Positions 26,476 through 36,030 of a DNA stretch of 64,000 nucleotides are shown piece by piece. The notes beneath the pieces are model-generated. The model ran no database searches. It saw nothing but the letters and a program-made list of their open reading frames with translations, and had not been told where the DNA came from. Each line of letters starts with the position of its first letter. Within the stretch, counting starts at the first letter, position 1. The stretch comes from Acinetobacter bohemicus ANC 3994 (GTDB lineage Bacteria; Pseudomonadota; Gammaproteobacteria; Pseudomonadales; Moraxellaceae), in assembly GCF_000367925.1 (NCBI RefSeq), contig NZ_KB849164.1, forward strand, positions 536,349 to 600,348, written 5' to 3'. The position numbers were made by a program, and so were the translations under genes.

Positions 26476-27453
26476 TTATGCGGTTCGTTTCCATACGTCA
26501 ACGATGATAGAGGGTTGAATGTTGTTATGGGCTTGACTACTGCCATTTTTTTTAATCTTCATCTTGGTAAATTGTGCAGCAGTAATATCCGAAGTTTGAA
26601 TGTAGCTATTGTTGTAATGGGGTGAGGCTGCTCCTGCAGGATTTGTACCGCTCATGCCATCGCCATCACTTGGTGTAATGTCCCCTAATGAAGCCACAAG
26701 TTTATTGTAAGGTGAACCCTCATCAATATGATCATGTTCTGGCATTTCAGCTTTTGTTATTTGATGTTCATATTCACCATCAGAGTCGCCAATGGTTTTC
26801 ATGAACTCTGGCGCGAGTTCATTAGTAGCAGAGGCACGTGCAACAAGGGCATGGCCATCACCAAATTTTTCCCATACGCCATATTTTTTATGCGCTGTAA
26901 CAGCTGTAGAATCAGCAAAATTAGAGGTCGTGATGAACAAATCACCGACTTTAACGTCTTCTTTATTGTTGATGGCTTCCATTAGTTCATTAAATTTTTC
27001 CAATACCCATGTTTTACTTGCAGAAATAATCAGTGGATTGATTTCAATCAGTGCTTGAGCACCTGCTGTACCTTTAATATCGATTACTAACTCAAGTTCA
27101 CCACCGCCACCTTCAGCAATAATCGGTTTATATGCACCATGATAATTGCCGATGTAGACCAGTTTGCCTGAAGCATCTTTTAAGCCGAGTTCATGGATAT
27201 TAAAGCCCCCGACATGGGCAGGAATAATTGCTGAAACAGTGGCACTATTATTTTCAACTTTAACTTCACGGACTTCGACAGCCGCAGTTTGATGAACGAG
27301 CTGGGTTAAGTCTGTATGGTCAATTGGTTGGTAGGGCACACCGTTTGCCTCACCAATCACCATTTCAGTCAATGTGATGGATTGCAGATCGTGTGCTGCA
27401 GCAACAAGTTCAGCACCATAATTGGTGAGTGTGACGTAATATTTTGCGGACAT
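26476..27453 (-). CDS. H: Tail fibre / tail collar protein H (short)
   Basis: 325 aa. The N-terminal 150 residues are the phage tail-collar fibre domain (DUF3751; SAKYYVTLTNYGAELVAAAH). The C-terminus has the collar-type ending NGSSQAHNNIQPSIIVDVWK. It is shorter than P2 H (669 aa) and has no gpG-type chaperone behind it, so receptor binding may be by this short fibre alone. It mediates host adsorption. Confidence 0.85.
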   Translation of the reverse strand: MSAKYYVTLTNYGAELVAAAHDLQSITLTEMVIGEANGVPYQPIDHTDLTQLVHQTAAVEVREVKVENNSATVSAIIPAHVGGFNIHELGLKDASGKLVYIGNYHGAYKPIIAEGGGGELELVIDIKGTAGAQALIEINPLIISASKTWVLEKFNELMEAINNKEDVKVGDLFITTSNFADSTAVTAHKKYGVWEKFGDGHALVARASATNELAPEFMKTIGDSDGEYEHQITKAEMPEHDHIDEGSPYNKLVASLGDITPSDGDGMSGTNPAGAASPHYNNSYIQTSDITAAQFTKMKIKKNGSSQAHNNIQPSIIVDVWKRTA

Positions 27454-27463
27454 ATTTTTCTCT

Positions 27464-27988
27464 TTAAAGACTTTCTAAATGAATTTTTGTGCCAGATGTG
27501 ACTGAACCTGTGAGGTAAAAATCACAGGTTGTTTTTACTTTGGCTGAAATTGAATAGTTATCTCGGGCTGATTTGGTCGCATCAATGGCGGTATGAACTT
27601 GCAGCAGTTGTTCAATTGAGAGGAGGTATTGTGGGCTAACGATGACCACAAAAGTGAATGGCTTTTGTGGTGGATTAAACTCATACCATGCTTTTAATTG
27701 ATAATGATCGACTACGGTACCAATAAGACTGGAGATGGATGATTGTGTGCCGCGCCCAGCATTGAAAGACTCACTTTCACGGATGGCATTTCGCTTGTCT
27801 TGTTCATTCCAATCGGGTTGCCAATATTCGACCCGGTGTTCCCATGCAAGCCAAGGCAAATGAAGCACAGGACAACGATCAATACTGTGTAGATCAACAA
27901 ACGGCACTCGAATAAGGGAAATTTTTTCACCAAGTTGCTCAATATTTTTTTCTAGTTTAGTGGCATTTCGTGGAAGAAGATTAGACAT
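27464..27988 (-). CDS. I: Baseplate/tail protein gpI
   Basis: P2 gpI homologue, 174 aa from ATG 27988 (MSNLLPRNATKLEKN), which has GGAG 7 nt upstream. The block PWLAWEHRVEYWQPDWNEQD is characteristic. It overlaps the J stop by 8 nt. Confidence 0.88.
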   Translation of the reverse strand: MSNLLPRNATKLEKNIEQLGEKISLIRVPFVDLHSIDRCPVLHLPWLAWEHRVEYWQPDWNEQDKRNAIRESESFNAGRGTQSSISSLIGTVVDHYQLKAWYEFNPPQKPFTFVVIVSPQYLLSIEQLLQVHTAIDATKSARDNYSISAKVKTTCDFYLTGSVTSGTKIHLESL

Positions 27989-28880
27989 CTGTAAACTCCA
28001 CAATATTGATATTAATAGCTATACACTTGGAGTAACGGCTTTTTGGTAGGACAATATCCGTGGTAGGACTATTTAAAATCACATTTTGAACACCGCCCTG
28101 ATGCAATGATCGAAAAAGTCCGCTACGTGTCACGTCATAGCCCAATGATGATATTTTTTCGATGTATAAATTTACGTCCGCTTCAGCAGTAGCTTTGACC
28201 ACAGCAGAGTCGGGACCGGGGAAAAGGACCAGTGTGGCATTGAGTTGCCATTCTTCAACGGTCGCAGCTTTGACATGAACCTGATCGGTAAATGGTCGTC
28301 TGGTATCTGGATCTAAAGTGACATCGACAATATCCAGTAAAGTTTGTGGGGCAATCGCATCAACATGGCTTTGCACCCAAATATTGACATGACCTTCTTC
28401 AGGCGTTTCGACTGAAATATCTTTGACATGGCCATGCGCACTTAAACCCCAAAACTGATATGCACCGATTGAACCTGCGGACATGCTTTCTGGTTGTAAA
28501 TGTACGCGTCGACGTAAATCTTCATCTGATTCCATCACTGCTTCAATTGGAGGATTGGCATTGGGCTGTGCAGCAATAATGGTTTTTCGGTACACATCGC
28601 GATTGGCAGCTAAGTGATCTAAATCGGATTTTGTTGCATAGGCCAGCATCAATGCTTTGGCAGTTGCATTTATTTGTCCGGTCTTTAAAAGAAAACGATA
28701 GGCAAAGGTTTCTAGTAATTTAACCAAAGGTTCACTTTCAAAATTTAAAGCATCTAACAGCTCAGGATCTCTTGAAATTAACTCTTGCTTACACGCTAAA
28801 AGTTCTGCTTCAAAATCGAGTTGTTGCAGTACATTTGGAAAAGGTAATGAAGATAAATCAACTCGGTTTATGGTGCTCAT
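27981..28880 (-). CDS. J: Baseplate assembly protein gpJ
   Basis: 299 aa, the J-like baseplate wedge protein. LKTGQINATAKALMLAYATK and DLDHLAANRDVYRKT (about residues 80-120) are typical. It overlaps W by 4 nt. Confidence 0.9.
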   Translation of the reverse strand: MSTINRVDLSSLPFPNVLQQLDFEAELLACKQELISRDPELLDALNFESEPLVKLLETFAYRFLLKTGQINATAKALMLAYATKSDLDHLAANRDVYRKTIIAAQPNANPPIEAVMESDEDLRRRVHLQPESMSAGSIGAYQFWGLSAHGHVKDISVETPEEGHVNIWVQSHVDAIAPQTLLDIVDVTLDPDTRRPFTDQVHVKAATVEEWQLNATLVLFPGPDSAVVKATAEADVNLYIEKISSLGYDVTRSGLFRSLHQGGVQNVILNSPTTDIVLPKSRYSKCIAININIVEFTDV

Positions 28881-29242
28881 GCAGCTGCTCCAAATGTATA
28901 GCTCTGTTTGAAAGTTTGATCTTGGTTATATTGCGAATAAGTGCCGATGAGGGTGACATCCCAAGCATTCTGACGGTCTGCGCTGCGGACCTGAACCTGT
29001 TTGATTTTAAGACGAGGTTCAAAGCGAATAATGGCTGTGGCAGAACCATTCATAATTTTCAATTTGGTGATGTCATTGCAGGGCTGATCAATTAAATGCG
29101 GTAAAAGTGAGCCGTAATGTCGTCGGCATATTCGGGTACCAATGAGGGTGCTTAAAATGTCATGCAGTGATTGCTGAAGGTGGGCAGGCAATTGCCCATC
29201 ATCACGAATGGTTTTTCCTGTGAGCCGTGACATTCCTTTCAT
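28877..29242 (-). CDS. W: Baseplate protein gpW (gp25-like)
   Basis: A 121-aa gp25-fold wedge protein with SLHDILSTLIGTRICRRHYG and a strand-rich C-terminus. It overlaps V by 4 nt. GGAG lies 10 nt before ATG 29242; ATG 29233 is possible. Confidence 0.9.
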   Translation of the reverse strand: MKGMSRLTGKTIRDDGQLPAHLQQSLHDILSTLIGTRICRRHYGSLLPHLIDQPCNDITKLKIMNGSATAIIRFEPRLKIKQVQVRSADRQNAWDVTLIGTYSQYNQDQTFKQSYTFGAAA

Positions 29243-29763
29243 GGTTTTGGTGCTCCTGAAACGCCATTTCCATTTTGAACATTTAAATGCCCATGTTCGA
29301 CAAGGCTAATGGTTTTGGCTTTGATATCTTCAGCCGATGAAATGGCTTTTTCAGCATGCACAGTGCCAGTAAAAACTGTTTCAGGCACATCGAAGGTGCA
29401 TTTGTTTAATTTGAACAGGGCTTCACCAGATTCAATATTGACGCTAAAAAAATGCTCACCGATTTGGACAAAAACTTCATTCGGATCGGTACTTGGGGGA
29501 GGGAATGCATCAGAAAAAAGGCTGATTTGAGGTACTGCACTGGTGAGCTCACCACCTTGTGCTGAAACAGAAAATTGTTCTCCTAACGATGGGCATCGCC
29601 AAATTTTGACGACACCTGCAGCCATCGTTGGAATGGGTATCCAATCCGTTTCATTTTCATCAATTTTTAGGCGAATTTTCCACGCTGAAGCATCGATAGC
29701 GATCACGGTACCGATGCTAGAAAGGTTTTGAAATTGTCGTAAAAGTTGATTAGTCATGCTCAT
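29239..29763 (-). CDS. V: Baseplate spike protein gpV
   Basis: 174 aa with the OB-fold N-terminus (SIGTVIAIDASAWKIRLKID) and the C-terminal HGHLNVQNGNG segment, which carries the His used for apex metal binding in P2 gpV. It forms the membrane-piercing spike. First gene of the V-W-J-I-H operon, 63 bp after the dyad at 29826. Confidence 0.9.
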   Translation of the reverse strand: MSMTNQLLRQFQNLSSIGTVIAIDASAWKIRLKIDENETDWIPIPTMAAGVVKIWRCPSLGEQFSVSAQGGELTSAVPQISLFSDAFPPPSTDPNEVFVQIGEHFFSVNIESGEALFKLNKCTFDVPETVFTGTVHAEKAISSAEDIKAKTISLVEHGHLNVQNGNGVSGAPKP

Positions 29764-29825
29764 ATAAACGTAAATTGCCCATGACCGAAATCATGGGCAA
29801 TTTGATTTTAAAGTGCGAGGACTTG

Positions 29826-29852
29826 AATCCTGTTTAACGCTTAATCAGGAAT
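29826..29852. promoter_or_regulatory. Late-promoter dyad 2, upstream of V, overlapping the dam stop codon
   Basis: Same element as at 26435 with one extra A in the right arm. Centred about 75 bp before V, the PV position of P2. The TAA of the methylase gene (29843-29841) lies inside it. Confidence 0.7.
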
Positions 29853-30677
29853 TTGGTAATTGGTGATGATCAGTTCTTTACCATTATTTTCATCATGAGC
29901 TTTGCTGTTTAATGACCAACGGATTTGTTTGGTGTGAAAATAAAAACCATCAAATAACTCGCGCACCTCAGGTATATCATTCAGGCTTAAAATAAATTTA
30001 CCTTTAATATTTTTCAGTAATTCACGCAATTTAATAAAATCATCACGGCTAAAAATATCTTTGCCATAGTATTTTTCACAGTTGTAATAGGGTGGATCTA
30101 GATAGAATAAGGTGTCCTCACGATCCATTTTTTGAATCAAAACGTCATAGTTGCGATTTTCAATATTTACTCTCTGTAGACGTTGATGGATTGCGGAAAG
30201 TACTGTCTTTAAGTCATCACCCAATTTTAAATGCGGTTGACGTTCAACATGAGAAAAGAAGTTCGGTTCGGAAACTTTTGCCCCAAAGCAGGTACGAAGT
30301 AAATAATAAAAACGCGCTGCGCGTTGAATGTCGGTCAGTGAAGTATTCTTCTCAGCTTTTAAGCGTTCAAATTCTTCACGGCTGATCAGTTGTGTTTCAA
30401 ACTCTTTTTCTAAGGCTTCAGGATGGTATTTAAAAACACGATACAGATTAATTAAATCCCCATTTACATCATTGATGGTTTCAAGTGTAGACGTTGATTT
30501 TTTAAATAAGACCCAACCTGCACCGCCAAATACTTCGCAGTAGTGCTTATGTTCGGGCATCATATCGATGATGGTACGTGCCAGTTGAGATTTACCACCC
30601 AACCAACCTGAAAAAGAACGGCCAGAAGCATTATAAGTGGGTTTTGTTAAGGTGTTAGGGTTAGTTTTCGGGGACAT
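29841..30677 (-). CDS. D12-class DNA adenine N6-methyltransferase (Dam-like)
   Basis: 278 aa. Motif I variant VFGGAGWVLF (about residues 49-58), target region, and catalytic DPPYYN (about 195-200) identify a Dam-family enzyme; GATC specificity is likely but not shown. Phage Dam protects DNA from restriction or alters host regulation. It is preceded by a Com-like zinc protein in the same direction. GGAG precedes the ATG, and a potential hairpin (GGTTAG...CTACC) lies just before it. Confidence 0.9.
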   Translation of the reverse strand: MSPKTNPNTLTKPTYNASGRSFSGWLGGKSQLARTIIDMMPEHKHYCEVFGGAGWVLFKKSTSTLETINDVNGDLINLYRVFKYHPEALEKEFETQLISREEFERLKAEKNTSLTDIQRAARFYYLLRTCFGAKVSEPNFFSHVERQPHLKLGDDLKTVLSAIHQRLQRVNIENRNYDVLIQKMDREDTLFYLDPPYYNCEKYYGKDIFSRDDFIKLRELLKNIKGKFILSLNDIPEVRELFDGFYFHTKQIRWSLNSKAHDENNGKELIITNYQIPD

Positions 30678-30720
30678 ATGTCGACTCCGTTGGTAGCTCT
30701 GGGCTATCTAACCTGACGCT

Positions 30721-30834
30721 CTAGGCGTTCCAATGATTGAGCACTCGACATCGAGGGCATTTTATTTCAAGTTTTACTGTGAGTTTTTCTATGCGGCACA
30801 GTAATTTTCCGCATTTACATCTAAGTTCAATCAT
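30721..30834 (-). CDS. com: Com-like zinc-finger translational regulator, 37 aa
   Basis: MIELRCKCGKLLCRIEKLTV then KLEIKCPRCRVLNHWNA. Four cysteines (CKC..., CPRC) match the Mu Com family, which binds the leader of the mom DNA-modification mRNA and opens its ribosome-binding site. Here it stands 43 bp before the methylase start, so it probably plays the same role for dam. Confidence 0.75.
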   Translation of the reverse strand: MIELRCKCGKLLCRIEKLTVKLEIKCPRCRVLNHWNA

Positions 30835-30901
30835 TCTTATTTAGAATTAAAAGTTAGAGCGAGAAATCATGAACAAATTTCTTTAAAGATGCGAGGTATG
30901 C

Positions 30902-30928
30902 AATCCTGTTTAAGGCTTAATTAGGAAT
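30902..30928. promoter_or_regulatory. Late-promoter dyad 3 (degenerate), upstream of com-dam
   Basis: AATCCTG, TTTAAGGCTTAAT, TAGGAATT: two substitutions relative to copies 1 and 4. Centred about 80 bp before com. Confidence 0.6.
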
Positions 30929-31147
30929 TTTGTATATATGAAATAATCAAAGCTTAAGGTGCCAAATTGAATAGGGATATTCTTAATATAAATATCTATA
31001 TGGAGAAGCTGATGTTCTTTCTAATTTGTGATAACAGTGGTAATTCAAAGCTTGAAATGTAAAAAAACCGCCAAATCAGCGGTTTGTCTACAGATTTTTC
31101 ATAAATAAGACAATAATTTCAACCACCAAGTGGATGATTTGATAAAA

Positions 31148-32683
31148 TTAATTTTGTTGAACTAGAGTGTTAAGAGATTGTTTTGATTTAATATACTCAG
31201 AATATTCTGTATACGAAATTCCATATTTTATTAATATAAATGCTGTAAGAGTTGCATCTGATTCTTGGATTGAAATAAGCTTTTGATCTAAAATTATAAT
31301 TATATTCTTATAGTTATTAATTTCAGTTCTACGAGTTTCTTTAATTTGATTTAGTTTTTTAATTGACTGTCTATCACTTGGGTAACCAATTTCAGCAATT
31401 TTTTCATCATAATTTTTTATACCATTCTTATTAAACCATGTAATACATTCTTGAATTAATAGATCAATACTTTTTATATTTTCCTGTTTGTTGCTTATTT
31501 CTGATTTTGGATTGATGAATGTAGGACTATTTTTAATTTTATTTAAATTTTCTTCTGAAAATATATTGTAAATATCTTTACTATTTATATGTCCATTGAA
31601 CTGATAACAAAATCCAGAAGTTTCTTCAAAGTGCCCTATATTTAATCCGTGAATGATTGATTGGTTAATGATGCTTGTAGATATTAATTTTTCAAAAGTA
31701 GATTCTAAGTCTTCTAAACTAATTGTAATATCTATTTTACTAATTTCACTAAAATAATTTTTCCAATAGGAATTTTCTTCAAAAACTATTGATTCATACT
31801 GATATGCATACCTTGTAAGGCGATGATTTCTCTCACTTTTACGATCATTGTCAATAGGTAGAGGTTCAAATAAGCCATATTTTTCAATCAATTTTTTGAA
31901 TTTTTTATTTCCGTATTGATTTAGGCAATTAAAAAAGAAAGCTTCAATTTCATGTTTCGTTAATGTGGCTCTAAAAATATCAAAATATTTTTTTTGTTCA
32001 GCAGAATAAATGATAGATTTATCCTTTTCTTTTGGAATAGAAGCTACTAATGTTTCATTGTTATCAATTAGTTTTACGATTTGATAACAAATTCGGAAGT
32101 AACTCCCAGTATAATCGAGCATTTTTTCTTCGTAATACTTAAGCCAATCTCCTCTAGGGTCATTTTTAAAATCTATAATATGTTGTTTAATAGCATCAAC
32201 AGATTTTAACTCAATTATATTGATTGGTTGGCCCTGTTCATTGTTATCTTGTCTTTTATATTCAATGTCATCTAAAGAGTCATTTTTTGTTTTTAATAAT
32301 TGGAAGAATAAACTTTCAAAATTTTGAATTGATGTTTGATTTTGTTGTTTTTCTGCTGTTTCAACAGTTTTTGCTAAAGCTTCATTCGTCTTTCTGAGCT
32401 CTTTAATTTGGAGATTGACAGAAGTAATTAACCAAAATAAAGCAAAAGCTGCAATCGTAGGATTTAATATTCCCCCAATAAAATCTCCGAATGCTCCCCA
32501 TTCACTTTTATTTTGTGAAAAATCAAAACTACCTAAACCAAAATTTATAAAGTATAAAGAGAAAATTAATAGGAAAAAAAAAGCTGCAATATTTGTAGAT
32601 ATTGTCATTAGCATTTCAAGTCTATTAATTTCGTCTTTTTCTTCTTTATCTGGATTAGGTGTGTTATTGATCTGAGATGTCAT
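31148..32683 (-). CDS. AbiC-like putative abortive infection protein
   Basis: 511 aa. Two N-terminal membrane helices (about residues 26-47 and 66-90) enclose GAFGDFIGGILNP, the signature of the putative phage abortive infection family (putAbiC). A short coiled coil (about 95-120) and a large cytoplasmic alpha-rich domain follow. Family members are membrane-anchored anti-phage proteins, mechanism unknown. The gene is much more AT-rich than its neighbours and interrupts the P2 order between S and V, so it is a moron. Confidence 0.8.
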   Translation of the reverse strand: MTSQINNTPNPDKEEKDEINRLEMLMTISTNIAAFFFLLIFSLYFINFGLGSFDFSQNKSEWGAFGDFIGGILNPTIAAFALFWLITSVNLQIKELRKTNEALAKTVETAEKQQNQTSIQNFESLFFQLLKTKNDSLDDIEYKRQDNNEQGQPINIIELKSVDAIKQHIIDFKNDPRGDWLKYYEEKMLDYTGSYFRICYQIVKLIDNNETLVASIPKEKDKSIIYSAEQKKYFDIFRATLTKHEIEAFFFNCLNQYGNKKFKKLIEKYGLFEPLPIDNDRKSERNHRLTRYAYQYESIVFEENSYWKNYFSEISKIDITISLEDLESTFEKLISTSIINQSIIHGLNIGHFEETSGFCYQFNGHINSKDIYNIFSEENLNKIKNSPTFINPKSEISNKQENIKSIDLLIQECITWFNKNGIKNYDEKIAEIGYPSDRQSIKKLNQIKETRRTEINNYKNIIIILDQKLISIQESDATLTAFILIKYGISYTEYSEYIKSKQSLNTLVQQN

Positions 32684-32757
32684 TTAAATATTTGAAAGTT
32701 ATAAATTTGTGAGAATTATATGCCTGCTTTTAGAAAAAATCTATTAATTAAAAAGCT

Positions 32758-33198
32758 CTATATTTTTAATAAAAAATTAAAAATCTCATTCTGTATCCAT
32801 TTTTCATCATCTTGACTAAAACCGACCAATGCGCGAATTGGATAATTGGTGGCTTTTGCATAGCGACTAGGCTTAATGGTTTTACCTTGTTGGTGTACTT
32901 CAGCGACAACAGCCGTCCGTCCACCAAAACCGACTGCAGCATGATTGGCAGAATATTCGGTTTTTATTTGTTTACCGATGTTTTGAAATAAAGCACCTTG
33001 ACGCTTTTTATTTCCAATTTGATTACGTTTACGTGGAATAAAACGATGCCCATCTGGATCTCGTTGCTGCTTGATTCGATCCCGATTGCGTACTCTTAAA
33101 CCTTGAGCCAAGCGACGCATCAGTTCTCGTCGCTGGGTTGGTTCAAGGCGCAGCGCAATCTGATCAAGCCAATGGTCTAAACCTGCATAAGCATCCAT
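32758..33198 (-). CDS. S: Tail completion protein gpS
   Basis: A 146-aa phage virion morphogenesis protein with RRELMRRLAQGLRVRNRDRI near the N-terminus and RALVGFSQDDEKWI near the end. It acts with gpR at the tail-head joining end. Start overlaps the R stop. Confidence 0.88.
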   Translation of the reverse strand: MDAYAGLDHWLDQIALRLEPTQRRELMRRLAQGLRVRNRDRIKQQRDPDGHRFIPRKRNQIGNKKRQGALFQNIGKQIKTEYSANHAAVGFGGRTAVVAEVHQQGKTIKPSRYAKATNYPIRALVGFSQDDEKWIQNEIFNFLLKI

Positions 33199-33593
33199 TA
33201 TTCAGTTCCTGCAGGTACAAATTTATCAAATATATCGCTCCAGACCAATTCTGGACAAACATGGTACCCATTTTGATCCATCACGATTTTATCGCGCTGT
33301 GGAAAATCAATTTCTAGATCAAAGGTATTGGCATCAACAATTTCAGAGCTAAATGAAATTTGAACGTCATTACCAGTTACATCTAAATGCAGGTTTTTGG
33401 ACTTGAGCCATTCACGAATCTGCATAATGACTTCAATCGGGTCACCACGATAATCCAGAAATAACAACCGAGCTGTATATTCCATATAGCCCTTTGCTTG
33501 AGTCCCATTCACGATAAACAGATGACATTTATCTGCTGTCATAAAGGGCAGTTTTGCTTGTAAATAGGGCTTTAACGGAATTAAGGCTTGCAT
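33198..33593 (-). CDS. R: Tail completion protein gpR
   Basis: 131 aa, starts MQALIPLKPYLQAKLPFMTA. P2 gpR homologue by length, content (PELVWSDIFDKFVPAGTE end) and place before S. Confidence 0.85.
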   Translation of the reverse strand: MQALIPLKPYLQAKLPFMTADKCHLFIVNGTQAKGYMEYTARLLFLDYRGDPIEVIMQIREWLKSKNLHLDVTGNDVQISFSSEIVDANTFDLEIDFPQRDKIVMDQNGYHVCPELVWSDIFDKFVPAGTE

Positions 33594-33596
33594 GGT

Positions 33597-34187
33597 TTAT
33601 GATCCTTCAGCAAATTTTTTATATGCATTTGCTAATTTGATGTCATATTTATTTTTTGCATAAGCTTTGCCGTTGTAGCCCAATGCAAAGGCTTTCCAGT
33701 CACTATTTTTAAGCGCATTCACAAGGTTATTTACCTTGATATATCGGCACATTGCCTCAAGCTGTGAGGCTTCATCTTTATACATTGCATTGATGAATGC
33801 TTGTAGGGATGGATAGCCAAGAGATTTCCAGTGATAACCCATCACTTGACCAATACCCCATGAACAAGATTCAAGCGCAATTTCACGATGATATTCAGCA
33901 GCAACTGCTAATCGACCATGTTGAGCTGAATATAAGCCATAAGCACCAGATGATTTATTACAAAGGTCAGGGCGCTTAATTTCCATTTTTTCGGCAATGC
34001 TAAAAAATTTATTGGCAATTAAACGCTCTCGCATGACATGACGTTCAAACAAAATCACAGGTGTATTATCTGGATTAAATCCTGAACCCCGACATTCCAC
34101 TTCATGAATGGCTTGAAGGGCAGCAGGAGCAATACCCAGTTCTTCCGCTTGTTGCTGTATTTGTTCAATAGTGAGCTGTTTTGACAT
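33597..34187 (-). CDS. Endolysin, N-acetylmuramidase family (DUF3380)
   Basis: 196 aa from ATG 34187. The catalytic glutamate is probably in AIHEVECRGSGF, and ALESCSWGIGQVMGYHWKSL is the family signature. It cleaves peptidoglycan glycan strands at lysis. A longer frame (ATG 34214) overlaps the holin stop, so the start is uncertain. No Rz/LysB-LysC spanin gene is seen next to it. Confidence 0.88.
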   Translation of the reverse strand: MSKQLTIEQIQQQAEELGIAPAALQAIHEVECRGSGFNPDNTPVILFERHVMRERLIANKFFSIAEKMEIKRPDLCNKSSGAYGLYSAQHGRLAVAAEYHREIALESCSWGIGQVMGYHWKSLGYPSLQAFINAMYKDEASQLEAMCRYIKVNNLVNALKNSDWKAFALGYNGKAYAKNKYDIKLANAYKKFAEGS

Positions 34188-34197
34188 TTCTCTATTC

Positions 34198-34569
34198 CTA
34201 TTTAAACATGGCAATGAAAGCTGCTTTTACTTCAGCAATAATTTCACTCACTGTTTTACCTTTCCATAACTGCATCGATTGATACCAAATACCAATTAAC
34301 AGCATGCCAAACACAGCAAAAATAAGCATCACAAAACCTTGTGACTGCATTGAATAATGGGTGAGTTGGTAATATTCAATAAAAGCAGATCCGCCATATA
34401 AGCTGATGGCCACACTAATTGCGAATTTTAAAATCACACCGACGGTAATTTTGATTCGACCTTGTGGATCGATATCACCGCTTAAAATCAGCGCTAAAAT
34501 TGCGCCCATAATTGCGGCAATAATTTTTAAAAGCCACGGTAATCCTTTAATTGAAATAGGATCATTCAT
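34198..34569 (-). CDS. Putative holin
   Basis: 123 aa from ATG 34569 (AAGGGGA 5 nt upstream). Three hydrophobic helices (about residues 10-32, 45-65 and 80-100) and a charged tail fit a phage holin, and it sits directly before the endolysin. Class not assigned. Confidence 0.75.
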   Translation of the reverse strand: MNDPISIKGLPWLLKIIAAIMGAILALILSGDIDPQGRIKITVGVILKFAISVAISLYGGSAFIEYYQLTHYSMQSQGFVMLIFAVFGMLLIGIWYQSMQLWKGKTVSEIIAEVKAAFIAMFK

Positions 34570-34580
34570 TGGGTTCCCCT

Positions 34581-34784
34581 TTAATCCCACAGTTTTAATG
34601 AGGGAGTACTTTGCATTTGAGTCACTTCAGGCAAAATAACGGTTTGATGCTCATCTAAAAATGTTCCATGCAACTCTGGATTTAATTCAATCAATGCAGC
34701 CAAAATTTGCACTGAATTGTCTTTGAAATAACGGTATGCAATGGCATCTAAAGTATCGCCCTGTATGGCATTGACAGTACTCAT
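34581..34784 (-). CDS. X: Tail protein gpX
   Basis: 67 aa with a LysM-like pattern (GDTLDAIAYRYF then LDEHQTVILPE). P2 gpX homologue. Start overlaps the L stop (ATGA). Confidence 0.9.
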   Translation of the reverse strand: MSTVNAIQGDTLDAIAYRYFKDNSVQILAALIELNPELHGTFLDEHQTVILPEVTQMQSTPSLKLWD

Positions 34785-35179
34785 ACCAGTTTGATCCGAT
34801 TACGTCTGCGATTCGTCAAATCAGCAATCATATGATTGACAACGCGACGTAACGACTGCATTTTTGCTTGTTGATTTTCGCCACGTGATTGACCGTTTGT
34901 TGTGGTATCAAAATCTAAATTATCTTCACAAATCAGTGCAGCAGCTTCATAGCAAACTGCACGTTTATATTTGCGAATCTGTGTATCAGTTTCGATTTTG
35001 AGCAACATAACTTGAGTATTGATGTCATCGATTGCGGTGAGGATCTTTTCTGCTAAAAGATCCTCACCTTTGGATTGATCTAAACGCACCGTTCCCAATA
35101 AATCCTTAATGCTGACATTTGGACGTTCTGGTTCAGGATTTTGAACCACACGATCAGGTAGCGGTGCATTTAGAAGCAT
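34781..35179 (-). CDS. L: Head completion protein gpL
   Basis: 132 aa. VCYEAAALICEDNLDFDTT and RRVVNHMIADLTNRRRNRIK are typical of P2 gpL, which completes and stabilises DNA-filled heads. Confidence 0.9.
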   Translation of the reverse strand: MLLNAPLPDRVVQNPEPERPNVSIKDLLGTVRLDQSKGEDLLAEKILTAIDDINTQVMLLKIETDTQIRKYKRAVCYEAAALICEDNLDFDTTTNGQSRGENQQAKMQSLRRVVNHMIADLTNRRRNRIKLV

Positions 35180-35184
35180 GACCG

Positions 35185-36030
35185 TTACTCCGTAGCCGTA
35201 CTTGTGTCTGTAGGCGCATTAGAGTCGGTGGACGCAGGAACTGACACAGCTGCTGCCGAAGCATCAGGTGAATCAGCCTGCGAGCCGACAGTGGCGTCGG
35301 GAGACGACTCGGTTGTTTGCTTCGTCAATAGTTTTTCAAGGGTTGTAAGGTCTTTTTTACAGCCCACTTTACTATCGAGTCGCAAGGCATTTTTATAAGC
35401 ATTCTGTGCTTCAATCGGTTGAGCATCTTTTAATGCATCACCTAGCGCACGATAAATTTTGGCACGAGCCTGATCGACCATTTGTTCACCGACACCCAGC
35501 TCAATGATTTTTTTAATCAATTCAGCATGGGCAATGGCAAGGTCTAAATCATCACAAAAATCTATAGCGCATTGCTCGGTAACAAATTCCGCAATACCAC
35601 GGATGTGTCCTTCAGGCATGACCATGTCATTGAGAATGGCAAATTCAGCAATTCGCACAGCGAGTTCATATTCACCTGCATCCACTGCCCACACCATTAA
35701 CGTCACAAGCGTCATATTTTGTGCAGCAGGGGAAACGGCTAAACAGCCATCGATATACCCAAAATATTCAGGTAGCCATTCTTTTTTCTTGGCAATTTTT
35801 TCCTGAGTCGATTTGGTGTCTTTTAATTGGCTCATGTGATTGAACAGGCGAAGTTCAATATTGGCAGTAGGTGTAGCCGAATCAGTATTGGCTTTTAAAA
35901 CAGTACTTTCAGGATCAACACCCATAATCACTGCTTTTTTTCGTAAACGTGGATCTGGGTTTTGCGCCATTTTTTGTGCTTTGATTGCGAGCATTTTTTC
36001 ACGATGCTCACGCATTGAATTTATCGACAT
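35185..36030 (-). CDS. M: Terminase small (endonuclease) subunit gpM
   Basis: 281 aa. LVVT-like VTLMVWAVDAGEYELAVRIA (about residues 105-124) is the gpM core. The C-terminal 40 residues are low-complexity A/S/T/D. It cuts cos with gpP. The start overlaps the N stop. Confidence 0.9.
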   Translation of the reverse strand: MSINSMREHREKMLAIKAQKMAQNPDPRLRKKAVIMGVDPESTVLKANTDSATPTANIELRLFNHMSQLKDTKSTQEKIAKKKEWLPEYFGYIDGCLAVSPAAQNMTLVTLMVWAVDAGEYELAVRIAEFAILNDMVMPEGHIRGIAEFVTEQCAIDFCDDLDLAIAHAELIKKIIELGVGEQMVDQARAKIYRALGDALKDAQPIEAQNAYKNALRLDSKVGCKKDLTTLEKLLTKQTTESSPDATVGSQADSPDASAAAVSVPASTDSNAPTDTSTATE

